Assembly: GCF_017876795.1 (NCBI RefSeq) | Contig: NZ_JAGIOR010000002.1 | Span: forward strand, 806,001 to 870,000 | Direction of reading: 5' to 3' | From: Rhizobium leguminosarum | GTDB taxonomy: Bacteria; Pseudomonadota; Alphaproteobacteria; Rhizobiales; Rhizobiaceae | Length of the DNA stretch: 64,000 nt | Position numbers and translations under genes: made by a program | Notes under the pieces: model-generated | What the model was told of the DNA's origin: nothing | Databases searched by the model: none | Seen by the model: only the letters and a program-made list of their open reading frames with translations | In this document: positions 33,827-41,760 of the stretch, piece after piece | Layout of the letters: every line of letters starts with the position of its first letter | Numbering within the stretch: position 1 is the first letter of the stretch

Positions 33827-34627
33827 TTAACGCAGCGACTTGACCTTATCCATGAACGCCCTGACGCGGACCGGATCCACCAGGTTTTCGAATTTGCCGT
33901 CGATCTTGAAGGTAGAGCCGACGACAGCACCGTCGGCAACCGACAGCTGACGTTCCACGTTCTCCAGCCGGCAACCGGTGTTGCAGAACAGGACGGTCTC
34001 GGGCACGGCATTCTTGACGGTCGACAGGATCTGGGTGTCGGTCTCGGCTCCCGCTGTCAAACCGGATACACAGAGCGCATCAGGGCGATTATTGAAGACG
34101 GTAGACTTGGCGATGTCGACAATTGTCCTGTCGCCGAGATAGCTCGCAGCCTCCGGCACGATGTTGTAGAGCATGCGCAGATCCGGTGTCAGGCGCATCT
34201 TGTGGCGCACCGTTTCTCCAACAGCGGTGTTCCAGAGGCCAAAGTCGCTGGCGTAGACGCCGCTGATGATTTCACGGATGAAAAGCGCACCAGTTGCCGC
34301 GGCCAGGTCGATCGAAGCGATCGGGTCCCAGAGAACGTTGACGCCAAAAGGCACCTTGATCGAAGGCATGAGCTCGCCGATGACCCGCGCCATCGCCGCC
34401 GTGGTCTCGGTCTTGACCTTGGTCAGGTAAGGCAGGCTGAATTCGTTGGAGAACATCACGGCATCTACGCCGCCGTCCTGCAGATTGGTCAGATCCTGCA
34501 GGGCCATATTGATGACCTTCGTCATGCCCGACTTCGCATCGAAATAGGGATCGCCGGGCATGGCCTGGAGATGGCACATGGCAATAATGGGCTTTTTGAC
34601 GCCGAAGACTTCGTTTAACCAATTCAT
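33827..34627 (-). CDS. BtpA/SgcQ family TIM-barrel protein
   Basis: The 266-residue product matches the BtpA/SgcQ family (AMCHLQAMPGDPYFD near residues 16-30; FGVNVLWDPIASIDLAAA; DALCVSGLTAGAETD). The family has a predicted TIM-barrel fold and was first linked to photosystem I assembly in cyanobacteria. In other bacteria it sits in sugar operons beside SgcX and a DeoR regulator, where a catabolic aldolase or epimerase role is inferred. It lies 50 bases upstream of the M42 gene on the same strand. Confidence 0.88.
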   Translation of the reverse strand: MNWLNEVFGVKKPIIAMCHLQAMPGDPYFDAKSGMTKVINMALQDLTNLQDGGVDAVMFSNEFSLPYLTKVKTETTAAMARVIGELMPSIKVPFGVNVLWDPIASIDLAAATGALFIREIISGVYASDFGLWNTAVGETVRHKMRLTPDLRMLYNIVPEAASYLGDRTIVDIAKSTVFNNRPDALCVSGLTAGAETDTQILSTVKNAVPETVLFCNTGCRLENVERQLSVADGAVVGSTFKIDGKFENLVDPVRVRAFMDKVKSLR

Positions 34628-34714
34628 GAATTTACACCTGCTTGAGTTCGAATGCCTTGTCGGAAGTCATCATGCTTCCGAGCGATTTCTGACGGTGATT
34701 TCGAAAAAGGATGA

Positions 34715-35506
34715 TCAGTCCTCGTTTCCTTCTGAGTGGCCATCGGCAACGATGACCCTCACCTTGTTCTCTTCCAGTTTCTGGAGGAGCTCGGGGGGTG
34801 GCCGAACGTCCGTGACGACGACGTGGATATCTCGCAGCTCGGCGATCTTGGCGAAGGCGCTGCGCCCGAACTTGCTGCTGTCGATCAGCAGGATGACTTC
34901 CTTGGCGCTGCCGATCATGGCGCGCTTCACCAGCGCATCGTCCCAGTTGTATTCAGTCAATCCGTTCTGGGCATCGAGCCCTCCCACACCAAGGAAGAGC
35001 TTGTCGACGAACAGCCCCCGGAACGCCTGGGCCGCCAGATCGCCGACCAGCGACTCCTCGCCATTGCGCAGGATGCCGCCGGTGACGATGAGCCGGATAT
35101 CCTTGTTGTTGATGAAGTGGTTGAGGATGCGGACGCTAGGCGTGACGATCGTCAGCCCCCGCCGCTTGCTCAACTGCTTGGCGAGTTCAAGAACCGTGGA
35201 GCCAACATCGAGCGCCAGGCTATCGCCTTCTTCCACCATGGAGGCGGCCACTTCGGCAATGCGGCGCTTCGCATCGGTCGCCTGGTCGCGGCGCAGCGTG
35301 AATGGCGGCTCGTAACTTCTGCCGTGGCTGCTGACGGCGCCGCCGTGGACCCGCTTCAGCAGGCCTTCCTTTTCCAACTCCGACAGGTCGCGCCGGATTG
35401 TCATTTCCGACACGTCCAGGCTTGCAGCCAGGTCGGCGACGGTGATGGTTTCCTCGGCGGAGATGGTCTGAAGGATATGCGTTTTTCGTTTTTGCGACGC
35501 ACTCAT
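34715..35506 (-). CDS. DeoR-family transcriptional repressor
   Basis: The 263-residue product has an N-terminal DeoR helix-turn-helix (about residues 6-58: ITVADLAASLDVSEMTIRRD, then RVHGGAV) and a C-terminal sugar-phosphate-sensing domain of the ISOCOT type (about 75-250). It is the probable local regulator of the sgc-like operon (kinase, M42, BtpA), responding to a phosphorylated sugar made by the kinase. It lies 87 bases upstream of the BtpA gene. An inverted repeat of operator size lies at 36049-36063. Confidence 0.9.
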   Translation of the reverse strand: MSASQKRKTHILQTISAEETITVADLAASLDVSEMTIRRDLSELEKEGLLKRVHGGAVSSHGRSYEPPFTLRRDQATDAKRRIAEVAASMVEEGDSLALDVGSTVLELAKQLSKRRGLTIVTPSVRILNHFINNKDIRLIVTGGILRNGEESLVGDLAAQAFRGLFVDKLFLGVGGLDAQNGLTEYNWDDALVKRAMIGSAKEVILLIDSSKFGRSAFAKIAELRDIHVVVTDVRPPPELLQKLEENKVRVIVADGHSEGNED

Positions 35507-35561
35507 GCGATGGGCTTTCGGTTGGAAGCTGCGGGCCGTCTTGAAGAAGTAAAAGATGATG

Positions 35562-36032
35562 TCATCTTCGTTTCGATCTCAAGACACTTGTTGCCGACAT
35601 GATGAGCAGCAGCAGGAAACCCCAGACGAAATCACGGAAGAAATTGCCGTCCGAGACATAGAGCAACAGCATGTTGAAGCCTGTCGAGAGCAGCTGGAGA
35701 ATGATCACGGCGATGATCTGATGTATCTCATCCTTCGAGCCGACATCGACACCCACGGTCGGGCCATTCAGAATGACGACCTGCGGATTGCGTGCCAAGG
35801 CCTTGGCCAGAACCACCCGCTGCTGATTGCCACCCGATAATGAACTAACCGGAGCGTGAACGCCTGCGGTCTTTATCGACAATCTGGAAAGCCAGCCGGT
35901 TTCGTAGTCCGTGATCCTCTTCTCATCGAGCAGACCCCAGCCATTGGTCAGGCCCGGAAGCACGCCAGCGCTGAGGTTGGAGCCGACCGAAAGGCCGAGA
36001 AATAGTCCTTCCGTCAGCCGATCTTCCGGCAC
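35562..36032 (-). pseudogene. Collapsed sugar ABC transporter: ATPase fragment fused in frame to the permease tail
   Basis: The first 108 or so residues are the second nucleotide-binding half of an RbsA-type ATPase (PEDRLTEGLFLGLSVGSN, LSGGNQQRVVLAKALAR, ILNGPTVGVDVGSKDEIHQI). It then jumps to the last 48 or so residues of an RbsC-type permease (VIILQLLSTGFNMLLLYVS, FFRDFVWGFLLLLIM). The first half of the ATPase, its end, and most of the permease are missing. The nominal start (GTG 36032) is an internal Val of the YVPEDR motif, so the 5' end is also lost. The reading frame is intact across the junction, but the protein cannot be a working transporter. Confidence 0.85.
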
Positions 36033-36381
36033 CCATGAGCTTCAAATCGAACATTATTTGTTCATTCGATATATTTCATTGTTGTTGTGAACATATTGAT
36101 ATGTGCGCATTGATGGCCTGTCAATTGCCACGTGACGTTTTTGTGAATCGAGAAAGCCCGACTGCGCAGCGACATTGTCAGCAATCTGATCTCGCGGCTC
36201 TCGCGCGAAATCCAATCAGTTGTGATGGCTGGATTCTTCTGCTTCTGAGCAGAAAATTCTGAATTTGAAGTTCCGAATGCCCCTTTGATTGCGATGGCCA
36301 GCGATCTCCGGCTCTCACCGCAGTTGTAAGCTTTGCGTTCATACGGTCGGACAAGTTCAGTGAGGTGCCGCGAATGCAGGG
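36033..36381. other. Non-coding stretch upstream of the ABC remnant
   Basis: AT-rich by comparison with its surroundings near 36045-36105. It contains GAACA-TTATT-TGTTC (36049-36063) and ACATAT-TG-ATATGT (36091-36104), two repeats of operator size that may serve the DeoR regulator. The rest shows no gene, RNA or clear promoter. Confidence 0.45.
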
Positions 36382-36498
36382 CTAGAACAGGATGATTTTA
36401 GGCCCGGTCGGCCTAAAATATGAATCCAGTTCTACATTAAAGAGTTAGAGCATGATGTCGTCCGAAAACCGCTCACACTTTTCGGCATCATGCTCTAG
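36382..36498. repeat. Full rhizobial mosaic palindrome (RIME type)
   Basis: The first palindrome (about 36382-36434) has core ATTTTAGGCC/GGCCTAAAAT inside CTAGAACAGGAT and AATCCAGTTCTA. The second (36447-36496) has AGAGCATGATG and CATCATGCTCT around CCGAAAA/CTTTTCGG. ATTAAAGAGTT joins them. The second half recurs at 55353-55423 nearly base for base, and in degenerate form at 3533-3583. Confidence 0.8.
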
Positions 36499-36531
36499 CT
36501 TCGGCCCTAAAGGCCAGGAAAGCTCGAGGCG

Positions 36532-37734
36532 TCAGCCGACCGGCTTTTGCAGGACGTCGAAGCGCGGATTGGTTTCGGAAAAGATCGGCAGGGCGGCGGC
36601 GCCGAGGATGGCCGTGTCCTCGCCGGTCATGCCGATCATGACGCGGGGAACGGTCCGCTTCTGGCTTGGGTCGATCGGGGTGTGCAGCGGCTCCAGCCGC
36701 TCTGCAAGCCGGCGCATCAGCACTGTCGATACGCTGCCGCCGAGCACGATGGTCTGCGGATCGAAGGCAAGCTCCAGGAAATCGACGGTCTGCCGCAGCG
36801 GCTGGACGGCCTGATCCAGCCAGGCGTCCAGACCTTCGCCGCCCTTGGCGATCAGCGCGTCGAGATCGTCGGCCGGCAGCTCTTCGGCGTTTTCTATACC
36901 CATGAATTCGTAGGCGACGGCCGGCGAGATGTAGCGATCCAGGCAGCCGCGTTTGCCGCAGCTGCAGAGCCTGCCATGCGGCTCGACGATGATATGGCCG
37001 ATCTCGCCGGCATTGTTGCGGCTGCCCTTGTAGAGGTGGCCGTCGAGGAACATTCCGGCGCCGATGCCGCCGCCGCCGGCGAGAAACAGATAGACGAAGC
37101 TGCCAAAACCGCGGGCGACGCCATGAAGACGCTCGCCGATCGCCGCCGCCGTCGCATCATTTTCGACGAGCACCGGCACCTTGACCCGCTGTTCCAGCTC
37201 ATGCCCGACAGGAAAATCCTGCCAGCCGGGCAGGCTTTGCGGGCTGAGAGAGGTGGTGCCGCCATCGGCATAACGGCCGGGCAGGGCCATGCCGACGCCG
37301 AGCAGCCGGTTTCGGTCGAAGGCGAAGGCCCGCTGCAGATCCTCGACGATCGACTGGAGCGCCGGCATTGCCCTTTGCGGATCTGGGTGTTCGACGTGGC
37401 GCTCGATGCGCGCGCAGACGGCGCCGGAGAGATCCGTCAGAACGCCGCTGGCGCGTTGGCGGCCAAGTTCGAGACCGATCGAATAGGCGCCGGCGGGATT
37501 GATGGAATAGGGGATGATCGGCTGGCCGCGCGCCAGCTTCTGCGCCTCGGCCGGCACCAGAAGGTGCGACCTCTCCAGTTCTTCGACAATATTCGATACG
37601 GTCTGGGCCGTCAGCGCCGTCATCCGGGCGATCGCAGCGCGCGACAAGGGACCATGCGTGCGGACAGCCTCGATCACCACACGCCGGTTGTGAGACTTGG
37701 CCTGCTCGAGATTCGTGCCGGAGATCGCCTTCAT
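36532..37734 (-). CDS. ROK-family transcriptional regulator
   Basis: The 400-residue protein has an N-terminal winged helix (about 20-75: PLSRAAIARMTALTAQTVSN) and a ROK sugar-binding domain (85-395). The zinc motif Cys-x-Cys-x4-Cys (LCSCGKRGCLDRY) and the ATP-site-like GVGMALPG are present. NagC/Mlc/XylR-type proteins bind a sugar or sugar phosphate and release operators. It is the last gene of the minus-strand run ridA-rpiR-SDR-setA-like-ROK, 76 bases after the exporter. A RIME element follows its stop. Confidence 0.92.
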   Translation of the reverse strand: MKAISGTNLEQAKSHNRRVVIEAVRTHGPLSRAAIARMTALTAQTVSNIVEELERSHLLVPAEAQKLARGQPIIPYSINPAGAYSIGLELGRQRASGVLTDLSGAVCARIERHVEHPDPQRAMPALQSIVEDLQRAFAFDRNRLLGVGMALPGRYADGGTTSLSPQSLPGWQDFPVGHELEQRVKVPVLVENDATAAAIGERLHGVARGFGSFVYLFLAGGGGIGAGMFLDGHLYKGSRNNAGEIGHIIVEPHGRLCSCGKRGCLDRYISPAVAYEFMGIENAEELPADDLDALIAKGGEGLDAWLDQAVQPLRQTVDFLELAFDPQTIVLGGSVSTVLMRRLAERLEPLHTPIDPSQKRTVPRVMIGMTGEDTAILGAAALPIFSETNPRFDVLQKPVG

Positions 37735-37810
37735 GTCGCCTTCAAAGGAAATGGTGCCTCACCCTTGTCACAAGACGGATAGCGATGAAAGCCACATTCT
37801 TCGTCAGGTT

Positions 37811-39034
37811 TTATTGCACTTCGGCTTCGGCCGGGGCAACGGCATTGCGTCTCTGCAGCAGGCCGAGGATTGCGATCCCCGACAATCCCGTGGCGGCGCT
37901 GAGGATGGCGGTTCCGGAATAACCTGTCACCCATGTGCCCGAAGCAAAGACCAGTGCTCCGATCCCGGCGCTCGCAAAGATATTGACGGAGATCAGCGCG
38001 CTGCCGAGGCCTGGCCGATCGGCGATGAGATCCTGCAGATAGGTGATCGGAATGCTGATGATTGCCGCCGCGCCGATGCCGGCGAGCAAGGTCAGCGCAT
38101 AGAGGTGCCACGGCTCCGAGGCAAAGCCGAGAAGGCTGAGGAACACGGCATAGATCATGGTGCCGGCGGCAAGCGCCGTCATCTGCCCGGCCTTCCGCGC
38201 AACCCGCGACCAGACGATGATGAAGACGACCTCCAGCAATGCGACGATGCCGACAAGAATGCCGACGTCGCTCAGCGCACCATGGGCAGCACCTGTGGCG
38301 ATCAGCGGCAGAAGCGCGTCATTGAGATGCAGCGTGCTGGTAATCAGCGCGACGCCTGCGATATGCGCCGAAATCCGCGGCGAAACAACTTGCCGCAGCG
38401 CGCCGAGATAGCTGAGATGATGGACCGCAGCCATCGCCGTTGCTGCCCGCTTCGGCAGGGCGAAGACGATGATCCCCTGGCATAGCAGGCATGACATGCT
38501 GGCAAACAGGTAGGCCGGCAGCATGCTCGAGGCGCCCGAGAGCAGCAGGCCGGTCATCCCGGGGATCAGCACCCAGGAAAGCGAGATCATCGCACGCACG
38601 CCGGAGTTGGCCGTCACCATTTCGCTTCGGTTCATGCCATGCATTGCCGCGCGCGCATTGGCAAACAGCAGCGAGTTCAGCGCCCCGTAGATCGGCAGCA
38701 GCAGCAACCCGCTGATGATGAAGATGGCTGCGGTGGGAAAAGCGTAGACCATGCCGTAGCCGACGATACCGAAAATGCAGGCGCCGATCATCGTCGACCG
38801 GTACTCGCCAAGCCGATCGGCGAGATTTCCGAGCAGGATGCTGATGACGACATTGACCGCCGCCGAGGCGAAGCTGAGGGCGGAGTAGAGGCCGTCGCTT
38901 AACCCCAGTTCGCGGATGCCGATGATCGAACGATAGGGTGCGGTCATCGCTCCCGCCATCCCGAAGGTGAAAATGGCGATCATGCTGGCGCGGATCGCCG
39001 GATTGCGGAAGACGTCGGGGAAAAGGCGGCTCAT
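37811..39034 (-). CDS. MFS sugar efflux transporter (SetA-like)
   Basis: The 407-residue product has about 12 transmembrane segments. The start at ATG 39034 (MSRLFPDVFRNPAIRASM) fits the family; the longer open frame to 39112 overlaps the SDR gene. GLSDGLYSALSFASAAVNV and the loop GNLADRLGEYRSTM fit the SetA/sugar efflux group, which exports sugars or sugar analogues. It follows the SDR gene by 14 bases and should be co-transcribed. Confidence 0.82.
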   Translation of the reverse strand: MSRLFPDVFRNPAIRASMIAIFTFGMAGAMTAPYRSIIGIRELGLSDGLYSALSFASAAVNVVISILLGNLADRLGEYRSTMIGACIFGIVGYGMVYAFPTAAIFIISGLLLLPIYGALNSLLFANARAAMHGMNRSEMVTANSGVRAMISLSWVLIPGMTGLLLSGASSMLPAYLFASMSCLLCQGIIVFALPKRAATAMAAVHHLSYLGALRQVVSPRISAHIAGVALITSTLHLNDALLPLIATGAAHGALSDVGILVGIVALLEVVFIIVWSRVARKAGQMTALAAGTMIYAVFLSLLGFASEPWHLYALTLLAGIGAAAIISIPITYLQDLIADRPGLGSALISVNIFASAGIGALVFASGTWVTGYSGTAILSAATGLSGIAILGLLQRRNAVAPAEAEVQ

Positions 39035-39048
39035 GCGCTTATCTGATG

Positions 39049-39825
39049 TCAGTAATGTTCTGATTGGGAGAAGGTCCGTGCGAGCTCGGCCTGGCCTGCG
39101 GTGAGGCCGCAATCGACGGGCAGGCAGACGCCAGTGATGGCTGCGGCCAGCGGACCGGCAAGGAAGCCAACGGCATTGGCGACATCCTTGGGATCGACGA
39201 CGCGCTGCAGCGGATACCAGCGGCGCGCTTCCTCGAAAACATCCGGATTGGCTGCGGCGCGTGCCTCCCAGGCGTGCGTCTTCACCGTGCCGGGGGCGAC
39301 CGCGTTGGAGCGGATGCCGAACTTGCCGTATTCGACGGCGACCAGCCGGGTGAAATGCAGAAGGCCGGCCTTGGCGGCGCTATAGGCCGGGTGCCCGAAG
39401 ACATTCATGCCGTTGACCGAGGCGATGTTGACGACCGACCCCTTCGAAGCCTGCAGCATCGGCTCGAAGGCGCGGAAACATAAGAACGCCGCTTCGAGAT
39501 TGAGCGCATTGTCCGCCCGCCAGATCTCCGGCGTCGTCTCATGCAGGCTGGTGGCGCGGGCTGCTCCGGCATTGTTGACGAGGGTTCGCACCAAGCCGGC
39601 GTCGGCTGCCCGTTTCGCCAATTCGGCAATGCTCGTCTCTCTGGTCACATCACACTCGACCGCCACGAAGCGATCATCCGGCCCGAGCTTCGAAGCCACG
39701 GCAGCCGCCGCCGCAGCATCGATATCGGCGAGCAACACGACATCGTGGTCATCGGCGAGGCGCGCGGCGATCGCCGCACCAATATCGCCCGCAGCGCCGG
39801 TGACGATGGCTATCGACTGCTTCAT
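39049..39825 (-). CDS. Short-chain dehydrogenase/reductase
   Basis: The 258-residue classical SDR has the NAD(P) motif TGAAGDIGAAIA (about 10-21), VNNAGAARA, the Ser segment NIASVNGMN, Tyr-x3-Lys (YSAAK), and a C-terminal GVCLPVDCGLTAGQ. It is likely an oxidoreductase of a sugar or hydroxy acid; the specific substrate cannot be told. ATG 39825 is used because upstream sequence belongs to the rpiR 3' end. It is 25 bases after the RpiR gene and 14 before the exporter. Confidence 0.9.
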   Translation of the reverse strand: MKQSIAIVTGAAGDIGAAIAARLADDHDVVLLADIDAAAAAAVASKLGPDDRFVAVECDVTRETSIAELAKRAADAGLVRTLVNNAGAARATSLHETTPEIWRADNALNLEAAFLCFRAFEPMLQASKGSVVNIASVNGMNVFGHPAYSAAKAGLLHFTRLVAVEYGKFGIRSNAVAPGTVKTHAWEARAAANPDVFEEARRWYPLQRVVDPKDVANAVGFLAGPLAAAITGVCLPVDCGLTAGQAELARTFSQSEHY

Positions 39826-39850
39826 TTTTTGTCGCTCCCGTTCATGAGCC

Positions 39851-40714
39851 TCAATCTCCAAGCAATTGCCGGTCGTCGCCGTCGCGGTGAATGACCAGCT
39901 GCTGCTTGATGCGGCGCAGCGTCGTCGTCGCCTTTGGCTGCACGGCGTAGGCGACCAGGCTCGACAGAATATCGACGGTCGCGATGTAGGCGATGCGCGT
40001 CGAAGTCGGGCGATAGATATTGTTGCCTTCGGGAAGGTCGATCGGCACGACGATTTCGGCGGCCTTGGCAACCGGGCTTGCCGTCTGGGTCAGTGCGATC
40101 GTCTTCACCTTGGCGCCGCGGGCAAGTTCGAAGGCCCGCACCAGCTCCATATTGCGCCCCGAGAAGGACGAACCGATCAACACGTCGCCCGGCCTTGCCG
40201 CGGCCGCCATCATCAGCTGCATGCTGTGATCGGAACTTGCCGTGATGCGAAGCCCGAGACGGAAGAGGCGGTTCTGCAGCTCGTCGGCAATCATCGACGA
40301 ATTGCCGCCCGAGCCGAAGGCGTAGATCATATCGGCCTTGGCGATGTGTGAAACGGCGGCTTCGATCGCGGCAAGATCGAGCGACCGGTGCAGGAGAAAG
40401 AGCGCGTTCTGGGCCTTGGTGATGATATCCTGGGCGACATCGGCCGGATCGGTGCTTTTCGATTCCGGCTTCAGATAACGCACGCCGATATGGGCGGTCC
40501 GGGCGAGCTGCACCTTGAAGTCGGAAAAGCTCTCGCAACCCAGCCGGCGGCAAAAGCGGGTGACGGTCGGCGGCGACACCGCGGCCCGTTCGGCAAGCTC
40601 GATGATCGAAGCGTTCACGGCGAACTCGAAATCGTTGACGATGATTTCCGCGATGCGGCTCTCGGAGGGAGAGAGCCGACCCCTATCTTCCTGCAATGTC
40701 GAAAATATATCCAA
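39851..40714 (-). CDS. RpiR/MurR-family regulator with SIS domain
   Basis: The 287-residue product has an N-terminal HTH_6 domain (1-77: ASIIELAERAAVSPPTVTRFC) and a SIS sugar-isomerase-like domain (about 120-255; ADMIYAFGSGGNS, GDVLIGSSFSGRN), which binds phosphorylated sugars. RpiR proteins typically recognise TGAAA-N4-TTTCA-type sites. One such site lies at 41221-41234 in the divergent promoter region, so it likely controls both arms of this cluster. It lies 32 bases downstream of ridA. Confidence 0.93.
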   Translation of the reverse strand: MDIFSTLQEDRGRLSPSESRIAEIIVNDFEFAVNASIIELAERAAVSPPTVTRFCRRLGCESFSDFKVQLARTAHIGVRYLKPESKSTDPADVAQDIITKAQNALFLLHRSLDLAAIEAAVSHIAKADMIYAFGSGGNSSMIADELQNRLFRLGLRITASSDHSMQLMMAAAARPGDVLIGSSFSGRNMELVRAFELARGAKVKTIALTQTASPVAKAAEIVVPIDLPEGNNIYRPTSTRIAYIATVDILSSLVAYAVQPKATTTLRRIKQQLVIHRDGDDRQLLGD

Positions 40715-40746
40715 ACCCGTCCCCCCGATGGCTCGCTAATGGCTCG

Positions 40747-41136
40747 CTATGCGTCCTTCTTCTTATAGGCCACGCAGTCGATCTCAACCTTGCAATCGAC
40801 CATCATCGACGATTGCACGCAGGCGCGTGCCGGCGGGTGCTCGCCGAAATACTCCTGATAAATCTTATTGAAGGTCCAGAAGTCGCGCGGATCGTCGAGC
40901 CAGACGCCGACGCGCACGACATCCTCGACACCGTATCCAGCCTCATCGAGGATCGCCAGAACGTTGGCGATCGTCTTGTGGGTCTGGGCGATGATGTTGC
41001 CGTCGATGATTTCGCCGTCTTCCATCGCAACCTGGCCGGAAACATACAGCCATCCGTCGGCTTCGACCGCACGCGCGAAAGGCAGCGCCTTGCCGCCGGC
41101 GCCCGATTGAACAGTGCCATAGCGCTTGATGGGCAT
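40747..41136 (-). CDS. RidA-family enamine/imine deaminase
   Basis: The 129-residue RidA/YjgF protein hydrolyses reactive enamine and imine intermediates made by PLP enzymes such as dehydratases. The N-terminus is MPIKRYGTVQSGAGGKALPFA; YVSGQVAM and PPARACVQ (with the key Arg of the family) are present. ATG 41136 replaces the longer open frame. A PLP enzyme of the D-threonine aldolase class is encoded on the divergent arm, so RidA may clear by-products from that reaction (inference). Confidence 0.92.
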   Translation of the reverse strand: MPIKRYGTVQSGAGGKALPFARAVEADGWLYVSGQVAMEDGEIIDGNIIAQTHKTIANVLAILDEAGYGVEDVVRVGVWLDDPRDFWTFNKIYQEYFGEHPPARACVQSSMMVDCKVEIDCVAYKKKDA

Positions 41137-41220
41137 GCTGAAGTCCTTGCAAATTATTTTCTTGATAAGTTGACAAGTGACCATAGAAAGCAGAATTTGA
41201 CCAGTGAAAAACACTGTTTA

Positions 41221-41234
41221 TGAAAAGAATTTCA
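41221..41234. promoter_or_regulatory. RpiR-type operator TGAAA-N4-TTTCA
   Basis: A perfect five-base inverted repeat with a four-base spacer lies 13 bases before ATG 41248 and about 85 bases upstream of ridA. It fits sites bound by RpiR/MurR regulators. Confidence 0.55.
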
Positions 41235-41247
41235 ATCCGGGGCTGAT

Positions 41248-41730
41248 ATGCGCGATCCTTTCCAGAATCCTTTCCCGTCAGACAGCGCCCGGCATGCGAT
41301 CTGGGAAATGCTCGTTCCGCGCGATATCGATGCGTTTCTGGCGGCCGATTGGTCGATGGTGGAGCATGACTTCGTCGAAGAGGGCTTTATCGGTATCGAT
41401 GCCCAAAAACAGGTCAGTCCCGACAGGTGGCGCCTGGCATTTCCGACGCTGTCGGCCTATCGCCAGGAATGGCTGAGGCAGGCAAAGGATTTCGCCGAGC
41501 AGAGTTTCAAAGAAGATGCGCGCACGGCGATCTTCACCACGACGACGCTCGAAGATATCGAGATCGACGGCGAAATGGCGCTGGTGCGCAAGAAATTCGA
41601 CGGCGGCATTACCAAGAGCGACGGCACCCGGGACGTCCTGCAATGGCAGACGCTCTATTATTGCAGGCTTCACCAAGGGCGCTGGAAAATCTCAGGTTTC
41701 ACCGGCTACCTGCCGAACCCGATGGGCTGA
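41248..41730 (+). CDS. NTF2-like protein, function unknown
   Basis: The 160-residue soluble protein has features of an NTF2/SnoaL-like cone fold: an N-terminal helical part (AFLAADWSMVEHDFVEEGF) followed by strands (TTTTLEDIEIDGEMALVRKKF and WQTLYYCRLHQGRWKISGF). Such proteins are small enzymes or ligand-binding subunits. It is first in a plus-strand run with the M81 and D-threonine-aldolase-like genes, 30 bases ahead of M81, so it likely belongs to the same pathway. No catalytic residue can be named. Confidence 0.7.
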   Translation: MRDPFQNPFPSDSARHAIWEMLVPRDIDAFLAADWSMVEHDFVEEGFIGIDAQKQVSPDRWRLAFPTLSAYRQEWLRQAKDFAEQSFKEDARTAIFTTTTLEDIEIDGEMALVRKKFDGGITKSDGTRDVLQWQTLYYCRLHQGRWKISGFTGYLPNPMG

Positions 41731-41760
41731 CGCGGGGCAGACAACACGAAGGCGACTTTC

